This document shows, one piece after another, positions 10,984-21,033 of a stretch of DNA of 64,000 nucleotides. Each line of letters opens with the position of its first letter. Position 1 is the first letter of the stretch. The notes under the pieces were generated by a model. It was not told where the DNA came from. It did not search any database and was given only the letters and a program-made list of their open reading frames with translations. Both the position numbers and the translations under genes were made by a program. Location of the stretch: positions 1,918,738 to 1,982,737 of the forward strand of contig CM055106.1 in assembly GCA_029204225.1 (NCBI GenBank), in the 5' to 3' direction. Source of the DNA: Diphasiastrum complanatum (lineage: Eukaryota; Streptophyta; Lycopodiopsida; Lycopodiales; Lycopodiaceae).

Positions 10984-11807
10984 CTCCACACGTGGGAACA
11001 TGCTCCACACATGTGAGATTTCACTATGTACATGATATTGCAAAAGATCAAGTTAGATTTTGTCAAATTTTCACAATGTCGAGGATGCCTAAGAACTTCT
11101 ATTGGTGAATTTGAAAGAGACAATGGCTTGGACTTCTGATTAAATTTTTTTTGAAATAACAAGATAAGTTTGTTGTGTATCTATTGTCTACCACTTTGTA
11201 TAAAGTTGCATGGTTTTTTGGAATTTCTATTATTTGTCAATTTTGTATTGTGACAAATTTGTGCTCTTCTATTAAACCATTGAAAATGGTTTAATAGAAT
11301 ATAGCTATTTTTTTTTTCTGTTGGTTCCACCGTGATGTGTACTTTATTTCATTTAGCTCTTGCTTGCCCTCACGGTTTTTCTATTCCTTGTGATTACAAT
11401 ATGCTCAACCTTTCACCATTTCTTGCAAAAAATGTTGCATGATGTCATGATATGTTTTGCATTACATACAATGTAAAAATTAGACTTTTTATTGCAAAGT
11501 CTAATTGCATAATTTAAAGAGCAAAAATCTAAATCAACTATCTAAAAGATTGTGATGTGATATGCTCTTCATGGACTTTGAACTACATCCATGAACTCAA
11601 TAGTCATTTTTTGTATCACTTGCACATCAATATTTAAAAATATTATGTTGTAAAGTCTTTTCCAAACTTCAACTTTGAGAAGCCATGTAGAACCTATTTC
11701 TTCAAAAGTCTTGAGTTGTAACTATTATTTCTTTCCAAAAGAAGTACCAAGTTTTAATTTTTTTCTAAAGTATGATAAAAATCTATTAGATGTTTATCAT
11801 AATGCTC

Positions 11808-11817
<10 letters not shown>
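10984..11817. other. Non-coding AT-rich spacer
   Basis: No credible gene on either strand. There is a perfect short inverted repeat at 11,267-11,299 (15-bp arms, 3-nt loop). The first 60 bases contain CACACGTGGG and CACACATGTG, near matches to the LTR palindrome, so part of this may be an old LTR. Confidence 0.5.
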
Positions 11818-11818
<1 letters not shown>

Positions 11819-11868
<50 letters not shown>

Positions 11869-11876
11869 AGATATAT
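11819..11876. repeat. (AT)n and (ATAGAT)n microsatellite
   Basis: About 32 bp of AT dinucleotides followed by four copies of a six-base ATAGAT unit. It abuts the left end of the Z-family deletion derivative. Confidence 0.95.
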
Positions 11877-12562
11877 GTAAAAATTACAGCAAATAAGGAT
11901 CCTAAAACACTTGAAATGATGAGGGAAACAATAGATTATGATTTCATAAGATTAGCACAAGTTGAACCATCAAAATCCATCAAAAATCTATGCTTGAACC
12001 TCACTAAATGGCGAAGAACCGAGCGCGAAGCCGAACAAGACTACTCGACTAACCCCGTGGTTGGGATCTAAATGGAACTTAATGAGGATGCAACACAATC
12101 TACTATCCAATCACAAGCAAAAAATGATCAAAATTGATGAAAAATTGATCTAATTTGGTGCATAAGTCAAGCAATGGTTGGACTGAACCTAAATCACTTT
12201 AGGAGGTGCCTACTACACCTTAGAACAGCCTTGAAGAGTCCCCAAAACTCTGATCTTCCCTCTCCTTGAATGCTAGAAAGCCTCCTCTATGACATCACCT
12301 CCAAAACTCGCTTAGAAATCAATGCTTGGAGCAAGCAAAACTTGCTATCTTGGTAATGTGAATTGAATTCAACTTTGCCTCTGGTTTTAGACACCTAAAC
12401 ACCTGCAAATGAAGTCACACAACACCAATCTCCAATGTATTTGACTCACTTTGAGTTCTAGAATCAATACTAGATGCTAAAATCCAATCTACACAAAATT
12501 TAGATCAAAAATTGTGATCAAATTGAATGAAAACCAAGGATTTAGCTCATTTCAGCCTTTAG

Positions 12563-12574
12563 GCTTTGATACCA
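12563..12574 (-). other. Z-del primer-binding site
   Basis: Minus strand TGGTATCAAAGC, one change from the initiator tRNA-Met site used by the other copia elements here. It directly abuts the LTR. Confidence 0.85.
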
Positions 12575-13256
12575 TGTAAAAATCACAGCAAATAAGGATC
12601 CTAAGACACTTGAAATGATGAGGGAAACAATAGATTATGATCTCATAAGATTAGCACAAGTTGAACCATCAAAATCCATCAAAAATCTATGCTTGAACCT
12701 CACTAAATGGCCCAAATCCTTGAAGAAGGCTTCACACGTGTGAAAGTACGGCCTCCCACAGTCTGAGTACTGTACACCAGACCTACATTCAATCCTATAA
12801 TCATTACTAATCACAAGTACTCAAACAATTATGAACATAGAGAGCAATTGCACCATTATGAGAGAAAAAACATGAAATTGCTTGATTGATTTTGGTGAGA
12901 TATCATCACCTATATATACATGATCCATCACGGTTTTGGGCAGGTATGAGTAGCCCTAAACCTATCCCTAATGCTAATTTTGGTGGATCTTTCATCCCTA
13001 CCAAGTTAAGGTTGGAATCTTGGAGATCCCTCAACAATGCAAAAATTACAAAAAATAGCTCCTATTTTTTCTCCCTTGTATCTAAGCATAATTTGGACTC
13101 ATTCCAAAGGTTCTAACACTTAGGTCTACTTGAGAACATCCTTATGAATGGAATCCTATGCTATTTGGCACGTGTGACAAGCCACATCATGACCATCTAA
13201 CTATTCACAAGTCATATGACCAAAACTAGTCAAGCTAGAATTGTGAATTTTTAACA
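12575..13256 (-). repeat. Z-del 5' LTR
   Basis: Complete 682-bp LTR with TGT and ACA ends. It contains CACACGTGTG at 12,733-12,742 followed by GTAC-containing sequence. It is nearly identical to the LTR at 42,080. Confidence 0.9.
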
Positions 13257-13941
13257 ATATATATCCAAAAGGTCTCTCTTTTTTAGCATAGCCTTTATAT
13301 ATGTTTGCTCTAGATGAAACATCTTTTAATGTATAAATGGCTTGTTCTGAAGATGATTCTACTTTGATATTCGATGCAAACTACATGTGAAGACATAATA
13401 TTTTTTCTATTATGTGCAGCATGAAGCGTACAAATATGAAAATGTTGAGTACTAGTTGGCAAAACTAGGTGCCAATTTGCATCTTCTTTGTTTCTTGATA
13501 TCCATGTACTCCTCGTCATGTCTTTTGTTGTATAGACAATGGTGCTTTGAGTTAGCTCCATGGGAAAAATTGCTCATAATATTTAACATTTAAAAATTTT
13601 CAGCTAATGCCACTTTATATTGAAATCACCAATTCCAAAAACACTTAGTGGGACTCTTTCATGTGATTTCTTATAAAGATTAGATAGGGTATTCAACTGA
13701 ATATCCACACAACAATATGATGATTTTTTTCAACACCTATAAAAAATATAAACAATTTAATCATGATACTAAATCAAAAATATTGTTTATTCAAAATTGA
13801 TTATTCATTTATATCACAATAGATCAACTTTACATGAAAAGTTGTCAATTATCAAATATTGTTCATTGGACTCTGAAATTGAAATTCTCAAAATGTTTTA
13901 AATTCAAAAGTACTTCATTCATGACAGTAAGACTAACTCTC

Positions 13942-14032
13942 CATTTTTTGTCTTTTGATTATCTCATACTTGTCTAACTTGAGAAATATTGTCAAGTTAG
14001 AGAAGTATGAGATAATTAAAAGACAAAAAATG
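13942..14032. repeat. Near-perfect inverted repeat, 41-bp arms, 9-nt loop
   Basis: The arms 13,942-13,982 and 13,992-14,032 are complementary at 39 of 41 positions by direct comparison, with loop GAAATATTG. A transcript would form a single long stem of the kind processed into small RNAs. There are no flanking terminal motifs that would clearly identify a MITE. Confidence 0.9.
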
Positions 14033-16429
14033 CATTCTAAAAATGCATTCTTTCCATTAAATATGTGCTACCATAGGTTTTTATATTCTCACAATATCCA
14101 AAAAGACCTTTTCCATAACATATATAAATGATCGATTAGTTATTGATGAAAATCAAGGTATTACAACAAATGTGGATTAATAAGATACAACATTCCTTTT
14201 GATCAGTATCATAAATGCTTCTTCTTTGTAACAAATCATATCTAAAGTTGATAACTTGGCTTCTTTTGAATATCTTATAGATCGTACATTAGAGAAAGAT
14301 GCACATAAAGATTATAAACTTAGGCATTAGATAATATTACATTGGCAATAGTAGATGATTTCTAATAATAACCTAATATCAAATGCAATAAAAATCTCAT
14401 CTCAATATATGAATATGACAATGGTGGCATGAAATTATTCGTCTTTGGAGATGGTGGCAAGCAAATGTTCATCTTTAGAGGTGGTAGCCATATCTTTGAA
14501 GTGTACTACTTTTTGAGATTTACACCATGGTTTGCAAATATAATTTTTCTAACGTTTCTAAATATTGGAAGGATATATGTTGATGTTTCAATTGTCTTGT
14601 TTAAAATTACCTCTAAGTTTTTAATGTAACTACACTGGTTCGAATTGTTTATATTGGAAATAGTGCAAAAAGATGCAAAGAACATAATTCAAAAATGGTA
14701 TTTTGACAACATTATGATATTTTTTTCTCTCTCCTACATGGGATTCTTTATAGGCCCCTTTTCAAGAACAAATTCTTTTCAATGCAATTCAGGACAATCA
14801 ATAGAAGAGAATTGAATGAAAAATTTCATGTCACAACATGTAATCGAAAGAAAGTCTAGGTTATTAGAGCTTACAATGTCTTTTAACTAAGCTTTTGCAC
14901 CTGACTTGAGCTTAAAGTGAGTTATTGTGCACGAGGTCTTATTACTCTGTGAGTCAAAGTATTGAGGATTTGGGTGGGGGGGGTATCCAAATGTTGGAGT
15001 GGGGCAAAGTGTTAGGAACAACATAACCACAAGAATGCAAAGCTAGTCTATACCACCAAGGCAATGCATTCTCTTAAAGAATGCCCCTCCTAGCCCAATG
15101 GGGCTTTGCATGCGGTAGGTAATAGTCCTAATTGGCACTCACCGTTCATGCTACATACAAGAGGAGTCCTAGTCAGCTTCTATAGGACTGCATGACTCCT
15201 AATTAACATGCATGTAATTGTTTGGGCAATGCTGGTCCACATACCTACTACTTGGTATGCACACATGCCTATGACTACCGTCCTTTGCCCTATGATGTTT
15301 AGTTGCACCTAGAAGCACTATTAGGTTTGGTTTGGTTATGGTTTTGTAACACAAAGTTCATGTATTCTCTTCATCTTTTAGTACTACGTTCTTCTCCATT
15401 TCTTTTGCTACTCTTAATTTGTCTTTCTTTCTATGTATACTCTTTGAATTATAGTAGGGTCTAAGACTCCATTTTTATTTTTGTTTCGTTGGCCACTAAT
15501 TGGTTCAATTGAGAGGGTTAAGGCATCCTTCTTTTTTGACATAGAATTGGTTGCATGTTTGCTTAGTAGGTTGAGGCTCCCAACTAGCGACATAATGTCT
15601 TTAGCTAGTACCACTCTTATTCTAACAATTTCTAGAAAAAACTTCTCTTATGCAAGGTTGGTTGAATGTAAGATTAATAAAATAAATACACCTTGCTTCA
15701 ATGTATGCTATAAAAGACAGTCCCTTGTTTTCATTTGCAATAAAATCATTTATCTCCAAAGTAGTAGTTAGTGTAATCTTTCATTGTCTCTTTGTAGGCA
15801 AGTCTTTTGGGAATTTAGCATGTTTCAATCAGCGAAATATATATGGATTACAAGCTTGTGCATATGGCCTTTAGGCAATGCTAAATGGTGGATCAAATGT
15901 TTTACCACTAAATAATAGAGGTGTTAACATCATTTTAGTCAATGGTTTTTACTCTCCAAGGTCTCACTAACTCCTTGGAGTCCCATGAGGAATTAGTTGG
16001 GTTTTTGTCTAAACACTTCTTTTGAAATTGTTATGTAGTTATGATTTGTGTTTGTAACATATAGTGATGTCATTTTAAGTATGTTGTAAAAGTCCATTGG
16101 CTTGTGTAAGTGACAAGCCATAATAATAATGCAATATACTCACTAGGTCTAAACCCTTCCTTGCACCAAATGAAAATATAGATCATATGTGTTTTGTAGA
16201 ATTTATCTAGGGTGTATCTAAATGGAGACTTACAAAGTAAGAAGACACTAAAAGAACTTTTATTATTTTACAACTTACATAAAAAGATATTAAGCTGGCA
16301 TTTGGAAAGATAGTTGGTCAACCATCTAGTAGACTTCCAATCAAATCTTAGCATTTTTCTCTTAAGTTTCTAGCTCTAGAAACATAACAAGTCTTATAAT
16401 TACTATTTTTTAACTTTGTATACTTAAAA

Positions 16430-17050
16430 GGCTATAGATTTGAAATATAAAAGGAGGTCATAGAGTTTAGTCTTAGTCATTGTAAGATATAAAATCCAAT
16501 GTTGGACCCTTGTTTATGACTAGTAGGTTGTGTGAAGGTCTTCAATGACCTATTGAAGAAAGGACATAGAACACTCTGCATAGCTCACCTAATTCGTGAT
16601 CTTTTGGGATTTAATATATGAGTTCAACTATAGAAAATTAATTATGAATCCTTGAAAAGTCTTTTTCATCATTGATAAGAATATTTAATTAGCTCTAAGT
16701 TCATTCATGTTGCAAGTTATTACACTATATTCAACATCATGAAGATATTGCTTCTTTGACAATCATTCTCTTAAACAATTTAAATAGTTTCAAAGTTTCA
16801 TCAAGTTACACTTGCATTTTTCTTCTTATAAAATCAGTTGTTTTGAAAGGGACTTTGTATCTACCAATATTGTGCGTGGCCTCTAGAAACCATTATAATA
16901 AAATTATGTAAAATTGCACATGTGTCATATTCAACCTATAACGGGGCATATATAACTTGTTCCATGACGTTTGCTATGTTATTGGCCCTTCTTTTCTTGT
17001 CACTACTTTTGAACTACTTGCATTCTTGCACAACTCATGCATTTTTTACA
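16430..17050. repeat. Old dispersed repeat, copy 1
   Basis: A series of shared blocks in the same order links this stretch to 34,850-35,420: AAGGCTATAGATT, TCATAGAGTTT, AGATATAAAA, then TCAACCTATAA near the end. Similarity is patchy, so the event is old. No coding capacity is seen. Confidence 0.55.
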
Positions 17051-17220
17051 CATGAAATGTTCATTATAAATGCCAAACTACAACAATATGTATGAGTCAA
17101 AATCTTAGTGTTATTCAAATGAAATTTAGACTAATGAACTTTGAAAAGTCAACCTCTAAGTCTAAAACAAGTTTTGGCCTCAATATGCCAAATATGGAAA
17201 TATTGCAAAATGTCATGAAA

Positions 17221-17631
17221 CTAGTTGAATCTTTCATAGTAGTCATCATTGGTCCAATAGAGTTCATCAGAGGTATCAACGAAGTGTTTGATGGCAATTT
17301 TGGCATGCTTATGCTTTGGTGATGGTTGTGTGCCAGAAGTTATGCCTATGGCTGCAAGGGCGGCCTCCGTCACATGCATCTTGTGGGTTGTTGTCTGATA
17401 GGTGATATAAAATTTTGATTTGGCCTTTGTCCAGGTGCTAAAGGTAAAATTCATGTTGACCTTTCCAGAAAAGGCACGCTCATAGATCCCAATTGTTGTG
17501 AGCAAAGACCCAGCAAGGTTCATCCACTGAGCCACAATGCTTGTGCTAGGGAGTACCATGATGTTCGTCTTGGTCAGAACGCCACGATGAATGACATAGT
17601 GTGGAGACTGACTGGTATCAGTGGAAGACAT
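17221..17631 (-). CDS. Unrecognised 136-aa ORF with upstream TATA box
   Basis: I do not recognise this protein. It starts MSSTDTSQSPHYVIH and ends with an acidic DDYYERFN tail; the middle is mixed, without an obvious signal peptide or membrane helix. The frame is also open for 56 codons upstream, but I chose the ATG at 17,631 because the upstream part looks like 5' UTR and contains the TATA region: CTATAAAAAG lies about 145 bases before this ATG. It sits downstream of the gypsy G2 integrase on the same strand, so it could be an extra ORF of that element, part of its LTR, or an unrelated small gene. Coding status is uncertain. Confidence 0.35.
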   Translation of the reverse strand: MSSTDTSQSPHYVIHRGVLTKTNIMVLPSTSIVAQWMNLAGSLLTTIGIYERAFSGKVNMNFTFSTWTKAKSKFYITYQTTTHKMHVTEAALAAIGITSGTQPSPKHKHAKIAIKHFVDTSDELYWTNDDYYERFN

Positions 17632-17884
17632 GATGAGAAAAAGTATAAATTGAAAGCAAATGATGTGAGAGTATATCATAAGGTAGTATAGAAAATTTGG
17701 AAAGTTTTGGTCGCTAGAAAATTTTGCAAGAGCTCCATTAGCACAAGTGAGAAATGAAATCAAATTCTGTCTTTTTATAGGCTGATTTGGAGGGTCCATT
17801 ACACAATGTACTAGTTTGGTTGCTCAATTTCGGACAAAAATTTGCAGGCATGTTTAGAACTTTAAAAATAGATTGTAAAAATCT

Positions 17885-18225
17885 CGGTGAAGTGAGATAC
17901 TGAAGTGATCTGGTGAAGGTTTTCAAGATCTGGCGAAGGTTCATCCTTCGCCTAAGTACATCATTTGCCCAAGTACTATAATAAATGTAAATTTTGATAA
18001 TCTGGCCCTTTGCCCAACCTAATTTTGGCATTCTAAGTCCATCTGTCAGGTCGGCGAAGGTTAATAAGGGTTGTAAGGTGCTTGGCGAAGGTTCCCAAAA
18101 TGGTAAGTTTTTGAACATTCGTCTAACTCAAAATCAAGTATTAACTCTAAAGGAACCTTCACCCAACTCAATATAGAGAAATCTGAGGTGGATGTATGAT
18201 CGGAAATCTCGACGAAGGTTTCTAA
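17885..18225. repeat. Dispersed GGCGAAGGTT motif cluster
   Basis: GGCGAAGGTT or a close variant appears near 17,912, 17,932, 18,052, 18,083 and 18,212. At 17,932-17,952 it forms a perfect 8-bp inverted repeat (GGCGAAGG, five bases, CCTTCGCC). The cluster is probably U3 or promoter sequence of gypsy element G2, because it lies between its integrase end and a TATA box on the same strand. Confidence 0.6.
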
Positions 18226-18478
18226 GACTGTATGTAAAAAATATGACCCAAAAAGTGATTTTCTAAGTCATTTTTCATCAAAAATTATCTTTTGCAAATA
18301 TTTCCCTTCACTTTTTTTTCTTTCAAATGACTTTTTTTAATTTTCGCTCATCATTCTCTTTTCTTCTTATTCTTCTTTTTTTTAAAGTCTTTTTGCAAAG
18401 AAAAAAAATCACTCAAATAATAAAAAACAAAAAAATGTAAAACAATCCAAATAAAATTGACAAAGTGTTGGATCATTC
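18226..18478 (-). other. A/T-rich 3' region after G2 integrase
   Basis: A non-coding stretch with long T/C runs on the plus strand (purine-rich on the minus strand, the sense strand of G2). The G2 polypurine tract should lie here but cannot be fixed without a second LTR. Confidence 0.4.
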
Positions 18479-20631
18479 TTATTGAACTGGCTGATCTAGC
18501 TGCCAAAACTTGCGTAGACGGCTGCCATTCACCGGAATGTTGAATCTTTTTCCATCCAAATGTTCTAAAATGATCGCTCCATAGTTCAATATTTCCTTCA
18601 CTCTATACGATCCTTCACCTGTGAACTTTAATTTGCCTTTAATTAGTTTCATCTTATACATTAGTGCTAGATCTCCTTCCTTCAGATCTTTTTTGTGTAA
18701 TCGGCGATCGTGCCATGCCTTTCGATGGGCATTCTTTGCTGCTAATGCATCAACTGCCATCAATCGGGTCTCACAAAGTTTTTGTAAAGCCTCATGACAC
18801 ATTTGTAAGGATTTCGCATCATCCAACCGTTTCGTTGCTACTATGCGTAGAGATGGTATCAAAAATTCAATGTGAAGAATTGCCAAAAATGGGCAAATCT
18901 AGCTTGATAAAAAACCATGTAGAATAGTGTAAATTGTGTACACAAGTGGGTCCCACACATGTGAGGCCATGATACCACATGGGAAACCCATCCTAATGTA
19001 GGTTAGGTCAAGTCAAGAGAGTTGGTCATGTCTATTTGGTGGTCATCCCTACTTTATAGGACCTACACCTAAGTTTAAGGTGAAAATTTGACCAACTAGC
19101 TACCTACCAAGCATAACTCTAGGAAATAGACTAGGGTTTCATTTTAGGTCAAGGAGAGTGAGTTAACTTCCTTATTACATGCTGGAAATCCACCTAACTT
19201 CAAGAAGGAAGTCGAATTTGCTATGTATTCCCTGTCTCCATAGTGAGAAGATAGAAAATTTTTGGAGCTCATTGGCAATCTCAAGCTAGTTCACTATGTA
19301 CATTGAGTTTTTGTGATCCAAATGAAACCAAATCAATTTCTACTTGTTTCTCAGGTTGAAGGCCGTACTACAGCCTGTAGTACACACGTGTGGGCTCGGA
19401 TTTCAATGTTTATCAATGCTTTTGATTGTTAATGCTTGTTGTTTGTCAAATTGCCAATCTAGATCAACTTTTTTGTGTCTAGTTTTTTGATAGATTGTTA
19501 AGCAAGCATCCAATCACTCTTGTGGATCTTTTGTAGATCCATTTATGGTCCTAAAGTACAGTACTTTCACATTCAATTGGCATATCTGCATCTTGTCCAT
19601 AAACAACCTGAAATGACGTTTGATTCATACTACCTTTGTAAGCTGTTATGAATGCCCATAAAGCCGCATAAAGCTTATGTTTCCAATCAAAATGACTTGC
19701 TTCTACCATTTTTGTCATAATGTTGTAGAGAATCTTGTGGGAAGATTCAGCTTGGCCATTACCCCTCGGATAATACGGAGTACTAAATTGATGAATAACA
19801 AAAAAGTCTTCCAACAGAAACTTTATCGTTTCATTCACAAAATGTGTTCAGCGATCACTAACGATCTCAATAGGACATCCAAATCTAGTAATAACATTTT
19901 CATAGAGAAACTTAGTCGTTGATTTTGCATCTGCAACTCGAACTGCTTTCGCTTCACTTGGTCATATAATCAATTGCAACAATGATATATCTGGCTTGAG
20001 ATCCTCTTGTCGTAGAATGAATAGGACCAACATAGTCGAGGCCCCATTTCTTGAACGGTGCTTGTGATAAAACGGGATATAAAGTTTCATAATTCTATCG
20101 AGTAGGACGATGTGCTCGTTGACAAACATTGCATGACTGAATATAATTTTTTGTATCTTTGTGAAGTGTAGGCCACCAACATCCTGATTGTAAAAGTTTG
20201 TGAATAGTGATATCTGTTGAAAAATGTTCTTCAGCCATGTCATCATGAGAAAACATGATAAGTTCAGGTACTTCATGTGGCAAAACACATCTTCATAAAA
20301 TATCATCCATACATCGGCGATACAATTGTCACAATTTTCCAGCAATCAATTGATAAGGTTGTGCCTTATGAACTAATTGTCTCTTCTGTACTTTTGTCAA
20401 GGAGTTATTGGGTTGGCCAAGCATAAGATATTCAACAATATCTATTGCCCACTCAGGTATTGCTTCAACATACAATAATGTAGCATCTGGTAGTTCATCA
20501 TCTACTTCAGTATTAACAGACGCTGATTCAATCCTTGAAACATGGTCGGCTAGATAATGTTGTTTATCCTTTCGAACCACAACACGAAAATCAAATTCGG
20601 TCAATAATAGTAGCCATCTCGCAAAAATATG
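18479..20631 (-). pseudogene. G2: Ty3/gypsy RNase H-integrase remnant
   Basis: Read on the minus strand: the end of RNase H (FDFRVVVRKDKQHYLADHVSR, near 20,535-20,600), the integrase zinc-binding region (near 20,100-20,280; SGCWWPTL, then CNVCQRAHRP), the integrase core (19,577-19,838; STPYYPRGNGQAESSHK carries the catalytic Glu), and the integrase C-terminus (18,479-18,870; AWHDRRLHKKDLKEGDLAL). RNase H before integrase followed by this C-terminus is the gypsy arrangement. The frame is broken by shifts near 19,840-20,100 and by a solo LTR at 18,871-19,571. RT, protease and gag are missing; the left part is cut at about 20,632 by a copia fragment. Confidence 0.9.
18871..19571 (+). mobile_element. 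Solo LTR of copia family V inside G2 integrase
   Basis: 701 bp from TGTGAAGAATTG to ACTTTCACA, flanked by the target duplication TTCAA (18,866-18,870 and 19,572-19,576). Removing it rejoins the gypsy integrase C-terminus to its core. It is homologous, in the opposite orientation, to the LTR at 46,774-47,495: both share the AAATTGCCAAAAAT start region, GGGTCCCACAC and the AGTACTTT end. CACACGTGTG is at 19,383-19,392. It must have arisen by LTR-LTR recombination of a full element. Confidence 0.93.
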
Positions 20632-21033
20632 TCCTGTGTTGCATGTAATGCAACCAGTTCGATGACTTGTGATGCATGTATAAAGGGTAAGATGTCACGT
20701 ACTCCTTTTGTCAGGGACTCCTACAGAACGACAAAGATTCTGGAGCTAGTACATTCAGACATATGTGGACCTTTCAACGTGATCTCAGTAGAGGCTCGAA
20801 ATATTATATCACCTTTATTGATGATTACAGTAAGTTTGTCAGAGTCTACTTCATTCACAATAAATCAGAAGCATTTGACAAATTCACAGAGTATGTGAAT
20901 TGGACAGAAAGATGCACAAGAAATAAGGTGAAGCATATCAGAACGGATCGGGGTGGAGATTACATCTCAAACTAATTCACTGATTTCTACAATGATCGAA
21001 AAATCATTTACAGAAGAACTACATCTTCAATTC
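20632..21033 (+). pseudogene. Family X pre-integrase/integrase fragment
   Basis: Encodes CDACIKGKM (zinc-binding Cys), then LVHSDICGPF with the first catalytic Asp, YYITFIDDYSKF, and RTDRGGDYIS with the second catalytic Asp, in shifting frames with a stop after ISN near 20,974. It is about 93% identical by eye to 38,296-38,610. The third catalytic residue (Glu) is absent because the Y sequence begins first. Confidence 0.88.

Larger units (their letters stand above)
11876..13256 (-). mobile_element. Z-del: internally deleted copia element of family Z
   Basis: 1,381 bp, read on the minus strand. It has a full 682-bp 5' LTR (12,575-13,256), a PBS (12,563-12,574), about 550 bp of leader (12,013-12,562), and only the terminal 137 bp of the 3' LTR (11,876-12,012). 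No gag or pol remains. The 5' LTR matches the Z LTR at 42,080-42,761 in length, with about 14 differences by eye. ATATA flanks both ends (11,871-11,875 and 13,257-13,261), but the left copy is in a microsatellite, so it is weak as a target duplication. Confidence 0.85.
13257..17220. other. Gene-poor AT-rich region
   Basis: No frame longer than about 100 codons and none with a recognisable domain. It holds a strong hairpin (13,942-14,032), a short imperfect tandem repeat near 14,420-14,490, and an old repeat copy (about 16,430-17,050) that resembles 34,850-35,420. A GNAKWWI-like stretch near 15,880 could be the trace of a retrotransposon gag, but it is too short to call. Confidence 0.5.

Noticed and set aside
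11871-13261. ATATA as firm target duplication of Z-del
   Set aside because: The left copy lies in an AT microsatellite, so a chance match is likely. Kept only as weak support.
15414-15771. Overlapping small frames on both strands near 15.5 kb
   Set aside because: No family motif, no regulatory context, and length expected by chance in AT-rich DNA.
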